A stretch of DNA of 64,000 nt from contig JANTQA010000016.1 of the NCBI GenBank assembly GCA_027625915.1, forward strand, positions 2,175,001 to 2,239,000, in the 5' to 3' direction. Position 1 is the stretch's first letter; every line of letters starts with the position of its first letter. The translations under genes and the position numbers were made by a program. Origin of the DNA: Anaeramoeba flamelloides. Lineage: Eukaryota; Metamonada; Anaeramoebidae. The notes under the pieces are model-generated. The model was given only the letters and a program-made list of their open reading frames with translations. It made no database searches and was not told the DNA's origin. Of this stretch, positions 61,101-64,000 are shown in pieces.

Positions 61101-64000
61101 TGAAAACAAAAAAATAGAAATGGATATTATGGTGAGCTTGGGAATAAAAAAAATTATTCATCATTAAAGCCTACAAATATACAAAGGAATATCAAAACAC
61201 TTATAACTGGCAGTGGACATCATGTTTATGGTAGATGGAAAAATGGAGACGTCAAAGGATGGGGATTTAACGAAAAGGTGAATATTACCTTAATTTATTT
61301 TATTATATATTTTAAATGAAATTTGAAAATTTATATTATAACAATAATACAATACATTAATGAATTGTTTCAAAAACTTCACAAATGATTAAAAACAAAT
61401 TTATTTGGTTAATTAAAAAAATTAAGAGTCAACAAAATAAAATAAAAAAATAAAAATAAATGGAAAAATCATTCATGCTTTAGTTTATGGTTATCGAAAA
61501 AATAATTGATATAAAAGAATTGAATTCTATTTTGAGAAACACTAAATTTTTTTCAAGAAATTTACTTTTTGTTTGAATCTTTTAAAAAATTTCTAAAGAG
61601 AAGTTTAGAAATTAGGGTAAATGTTTTTAAGTGCTGTAGAGTGCTGTCAAGTTCCAGGATTTGAAAGAATTGAGTAAAATCTTTGATTTAACTCAATTCT
61701 TTTGAATTCTGGAAAAGCAGACGTCAATTTTTTATAATTCTTGTTTTTGATTCAAAAATCAATTGGTTTTCTAATCAAAACAAAAATTAAAAAAAAACTA
61801 ACGAAAAGTGTACGTCAAGTGCCTAGTTTTTTTTTTGATTTTTCTATTTATTTGTGAAGTGTTCTAGGTTTTTTTGAGGTTTTCTATTTTATTTGTGAAG
61901 TGTTCTTGGTTTTTTTTACTTTATGAAATAAACAGAAAATTTTTAAAAACCTAACGAAAATCTATTGATTTTCCAAATAAATAGAAAACTCAAAAAAACC
62001 TAACAAAAATCTATTGATTTTCCAAATAAACAGAAAACTCAAGAAAACCTCACGGAAGTGCCTAGGTTTTCCAGAATTCAAAAGAATGGAGAAAAATTTT
62101 AGATTTGACTCAATTCTTTTAAATTTTGGAAAACCTAACGGCAAATAAATGAAATTAAAAACTCCTCCCTTAAAGAACAATAAAAAAATAAATTTACTTT
62201 TTTTTTAATGAAAATTTATTCATTTACGAAATTACAATATCTCAATTTTTTTAATGTTCCTTTCTATTTTCTAAGATCTCTTTTTTTTCGACTTGATCTA
62301 GAAAATAATTTTTCAAAATTTCTTCAAATTTTTGTTTTTTTTTTGTGAAATTTTCTTTTTTTCTTTTCTTTTGATCCAAAAATTGAAAATTTATTTTGAT
62401 AAGAATAAAGAATAGAATCTCAAACGACATAATCACTTCCAATAAAATTATAAAGTGAGTCAACATTTTTGAAAAATAGTTTATTAATTAAATCACATTT
62501 TTTTTTTCTTTTAATATGTTTTGAACAAAATTACTTTTTATGATAACGAGATAAACAAATGATCGAGTCATTTTAAACAAGTTTGAACAAATTTTTTTTT
62601 AGAAGGTATCTTGAAAATAATAACAGAATTTCAATAAACTTATTTTTATATATTCTATGTCTTAAAAATTTTTCTGCCAGACTTTTTTTAAAATGTTTTT
62701 ATACTTTTTTATCAAAATTTGGTAAAACAAATATTTATTTAATAATTAAATATATAACCTGATTAATCTCTTTCTTTTAAAAATATCTAATAATCTAATT
62801 AATAAAATAATAATAATTTTAGGGACAACTTGGAATTGGCTCTAAAAAAAATCAACTAACTCCAGTAAAAAATAAATTTTTATCAAAAAAGAAAATAAGA
62901 GACATTTATTTAGGAACTGATTTTACTTTTGCTATTACAAATACTGGACAATTATTTTCAACTGGTGCAGTCAAAAACAATGGACAAATAAAAGAATTAA
63001 CTAATTTTAAAGAAATTCCAAATTTTAAAAGAAATAATATCTCTGATTTAACAATTGGAAATGAATTCACAATTGTATTAACTGATGAGTCTATTTTATT
63101 TGGATTTGGCACAAGAATGGAAATTTATGAAGACAGAAGTCAAATTATCCAACGAATTCCTTATAGAGTTGAACGTTCTTCAAAAATTTTAGAAATTACC
63201 GCAGGATATAATTATTCATTATATTTAAAATTAAATATGCCATCATCTTATGTTTCAATAAAAAATAGAAGTACCCAGAATTCTACTAATAATATCAACA
63301 CAAAGACAAACATGGATAATACAAAAATTAACATTAACAATAATAATCAATTTTCCCAAACAAATATAGATATAAAACAGCAACAACAGTTACAACAACA
63401 ACAGCAGCAGCAACAACAACAACAGGAACAGCAAAAACAACAATTTCAAAAAAAACCTATTCAACAAAAAAATTTAGAAAGTATAAATAATCAAAATATT
63501 TCTAATAATACAAATTATCAACCAGAAAAACAGGAAATATTATCAAACACTTTTACTAAAGAAGAATTAAGAAGACGTCAAATTGAAAAATTCAGAAAAT
63601 TGGCTATGAGTGGCAGTAATACTAATATTCAAGAAAACAATAATGAAATAAATAATTATAATCAAAATCAACAATCAAATCAAGAACAATTTAGAAATGT
63701 TAATAGATCTAACAATTTAAATCAATTACGAAATGAAAATCAATTAAGAAGCCAAAGTCAAAATAAAAATTATTCTCAAAATAATAATAATAATATTATT
63801 AATAATCAACAAAATAATACTCTTTCAAGTCGACAAAATAATGAAAATGAGAAAAAAATAACAATGGAAACATTAAATAAATATTTAACAAACGAAGAAT
63901 TTTCACAAAATATACAGCATATCGAAGAAAGAGAAAAAATCATTATTGACGGGTTAAGTGATTTAAAATCACAAATTAATGATAATCAATTTAAAATTAC
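54099..64000 (+). CDS. RCC1-repeat protein with Q/N-rich tail, partial
   Basis: Exons 54099-54405, 55031-55181, 61118-61277 and 62823 to the window edge; phases fit (1, 2, 0) and each junction restores an RCC1 motif: WGSG|SVGQLGHGD, LYGFG|NGYYGELG, GWGFNEK|GQLGIGSKKN. The seen part is about 598 residues. RCC1 beta-propeller repeats fill about 1-345. A disordered tail follows, with a polyQ run (63377-63445, about 391-413) and N/Q-rich stretches. A short basic motif TKEELRRRQIEKFRKLA lies near 452, and the final stretch looks helical (NEEFSQNIQHIEEREKI). The stop lies beyond the window. RCC1 folds act in Ran exchange or as protein and ubiquitin-ligase scaffolds; without the C-terminus no function can be given. 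The introns are 625, 5,936 and 1,545 bp, so the ORF is easily missed. Confidence 0.88.
55532..56691 (+). mobile_element. C-family MITE, copy C2, split by B4
   Basis: Outer ends AGCTATTTCCAATAAAGTGG and the complement of CGATATTTCCAAAAAAGTGG form the terminal repeats; flanked by TA. The two halves align with the uninterrupted C1 (35555-36135). Confidence 0.85.
55681..56252 (+). mobile_element. B-family element, copy B4, nested in C2
   Basis: 572 bp, TA on both sides, starting TGTCCTTAATAAAATTAAG and ending GGGTCGTAGGGACC. It interrupts C2 right after GTATTGTAT, where C1 is continuous. Confidence 0.88.
57276..58770. mobile_element. 1,495-bp TTAA-targeting element (piggyBac- or Sola3-like)
   Basis: Perfect terminal inverted repeats GGGACTAGTCTCTATTA (57276-57292 and complement 58754-58770), flanked by TTAA at 57272-57275 and 58771-58774. 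A subterminal hairpin (CTCTATTAAATTT and its complement, about 58728-58763) sits at the right end. The empty site at 53340-53470 has one TTAA. The interior holds an H copy and poly-A/T runs; no transposase is seen, so it is non-autonomous. PiggyBac ends usually begin CCC, so the superfamily is uncertain. Confidence 0.8.
57765..58333 (+). mobile_element. H-family MITE, copy H2, nested in the TTAA element
   Basis: Ends are imperfect inverted repeats: CAAAAATTGTGACTCACTT (about 57782) against the complement of CATAAATTTTGACTCACTT (about 58321). A further copy of the end in the opposite sense lies at about 57963-57984. Similar solo ends (AGTGAGTCAACATTTTTGA type) occur near 31365, 34285 and 62455. 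A Tc1/mariner-type relationship is inferred. Confidence 0.6.
59953..60612 (+). mobile_element. D-family nested-palindrome element, copy D2
   Basis: Series of hairpin modules with TAGG/CCTAACG borders, including the TACTTTTTGAAATAAACAG stem (about 60318-60380), GAAAATCTATTGATTTTC-type palindromes and the CAAAAGAATTGAG hairpin at both ends. The left edge carries AAGTGCCTAGG, the right edge CCTAACGACACTTCC. Non-coding. Confidence 0.75.
61626..62146 (+). mobile_element. D-family nested-palindrome element, copy D3
   Basis: Starts at an AAGTGCTGTAGAGTGCTGTC border, followed by a hairpin with 22-base arms (61654-61675 and 61691-61712, three mismatches, all G-T compatible), then CTATTTATTTGTGAAGTG modules in both senses, two GAAAATCTATTGATTTTC-type palindromes and a final CCAGAATTCAAAAGAATGGA hairpin ending CCTAACGGC. 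Non-coding. Confidence 0.75.
62255..62486 (+). repeat. H-family right-end fragment
   Basis: Matches 58100-58333 (AAGATCTCTTTTTTTT … TGATCCAAAAATT … ATTATAAAGTGAGTCAA) and ends in AAAAATAGTTTA. The left end is missing. Confidence 0.5.

Larger units (their letters stand above)
55182..61117 (+). other. 5.9-kb intron 2 of RCC1 gene, layered transposon insertions
   Basis: In order: C2 (55532-56691) split by B4 (55681-56252); I2 repeat flank (about 57225-57275); TTAA element (57276-58770) holding an H copy (about 57765-58333); I2 continued (58771-58830); D2 (59953-60612). Splice sites GG|gtattt and aaatag|A restore LYGFGNGYYGELG. A short antisense frame at 60685-60933 is unrecognised. Confidence 0.85.
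61278..62822 (+). other. 1.5-kb intron 3 of RCC1 gene
   Basis: Donor AAG|gtgaat and acceptor tttag|GGA join in phase 0. Contains D3 (61626-62146) and an H-type right end (about 62255-62486). Confidence 0.85.

Overview
The window is a piece of a very AT-rich nuclear genome from an amoeboid protist. Genes have short-to-giant GT-AG introns, K/E-, N- and Q-rich low-complexity tracts, and TAA (once TGA) stops under the standard code. The gene set is eukaryotic housekeeping and cytoskeleton. The KEKE/NQ-rich style and a filamin-SPRY gene recall free-living amoebae such as Anaeramoeba; this is an impression from sequence style, not a placement.

Ten protein genes can be supported. Left to right: CK2 beta subunit (646-6007, three exons, one ~4 kb intron); a PH-LRR protein of CARMIL type (8594-14350, three exons); ribosomal proteins eL27 (18491-19088, with a 49-bp last exon) and eL43/L37a (19694-21545, four exons); a VDAC-type mitochondrial porin (24591-25976, minus, two exons); BRICK1/HSPC300 of the WAVE complex (32243-32571, minus, two exons); ZW10 (37440-40103, minus, one exon); the NEDD8 protease DEN1/SENP8 (45009-45713); a filamin-repeat plus SPRY protein (48866-49852, minus); and an RCC1-repeat protein with a Q/N-rich tail (54099 to beyond the right edge, four exons seen, one intron of 5.9 kb). 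Most multi-exon models rest on conserved protein continuity across each junction with matching phase. No operons or gene clusters are evident. BRICK1 and the CARMIL-type protein would both act on Arp2/3-driven actin assembly, and the filamin-repeat gene may add an actin link, but these genes are dispersed.

The remaining roughly 80% is intergenic and intronic DNA packed with small non-autonomous DNA transposons. At least ten repeat families recur: a ~575-bp family with TA target duplications (B, four copies), a ~580-bp family with mariner-like ends (C, two copies), a ~530-bp family (E, four copies), nested-palindrome elements (D, three copies) and others. Several insertions are nested and can be read against empty sites in the same window, including a 1,495-bp element with a TTAA duplication. 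No transposase gene was seen. Other structures are a perfect 162-bp inverted repeat inside the CARMIL-type intron, an 84-bp inverted repeat in the CK2 beta intron, and a candidate tRNA-derived SINE with a poly(A) tail. The D nested palindromes are the least familiar feature in the window. No tRNA, rRNA, CRISPR or prokaryote-like system was found.
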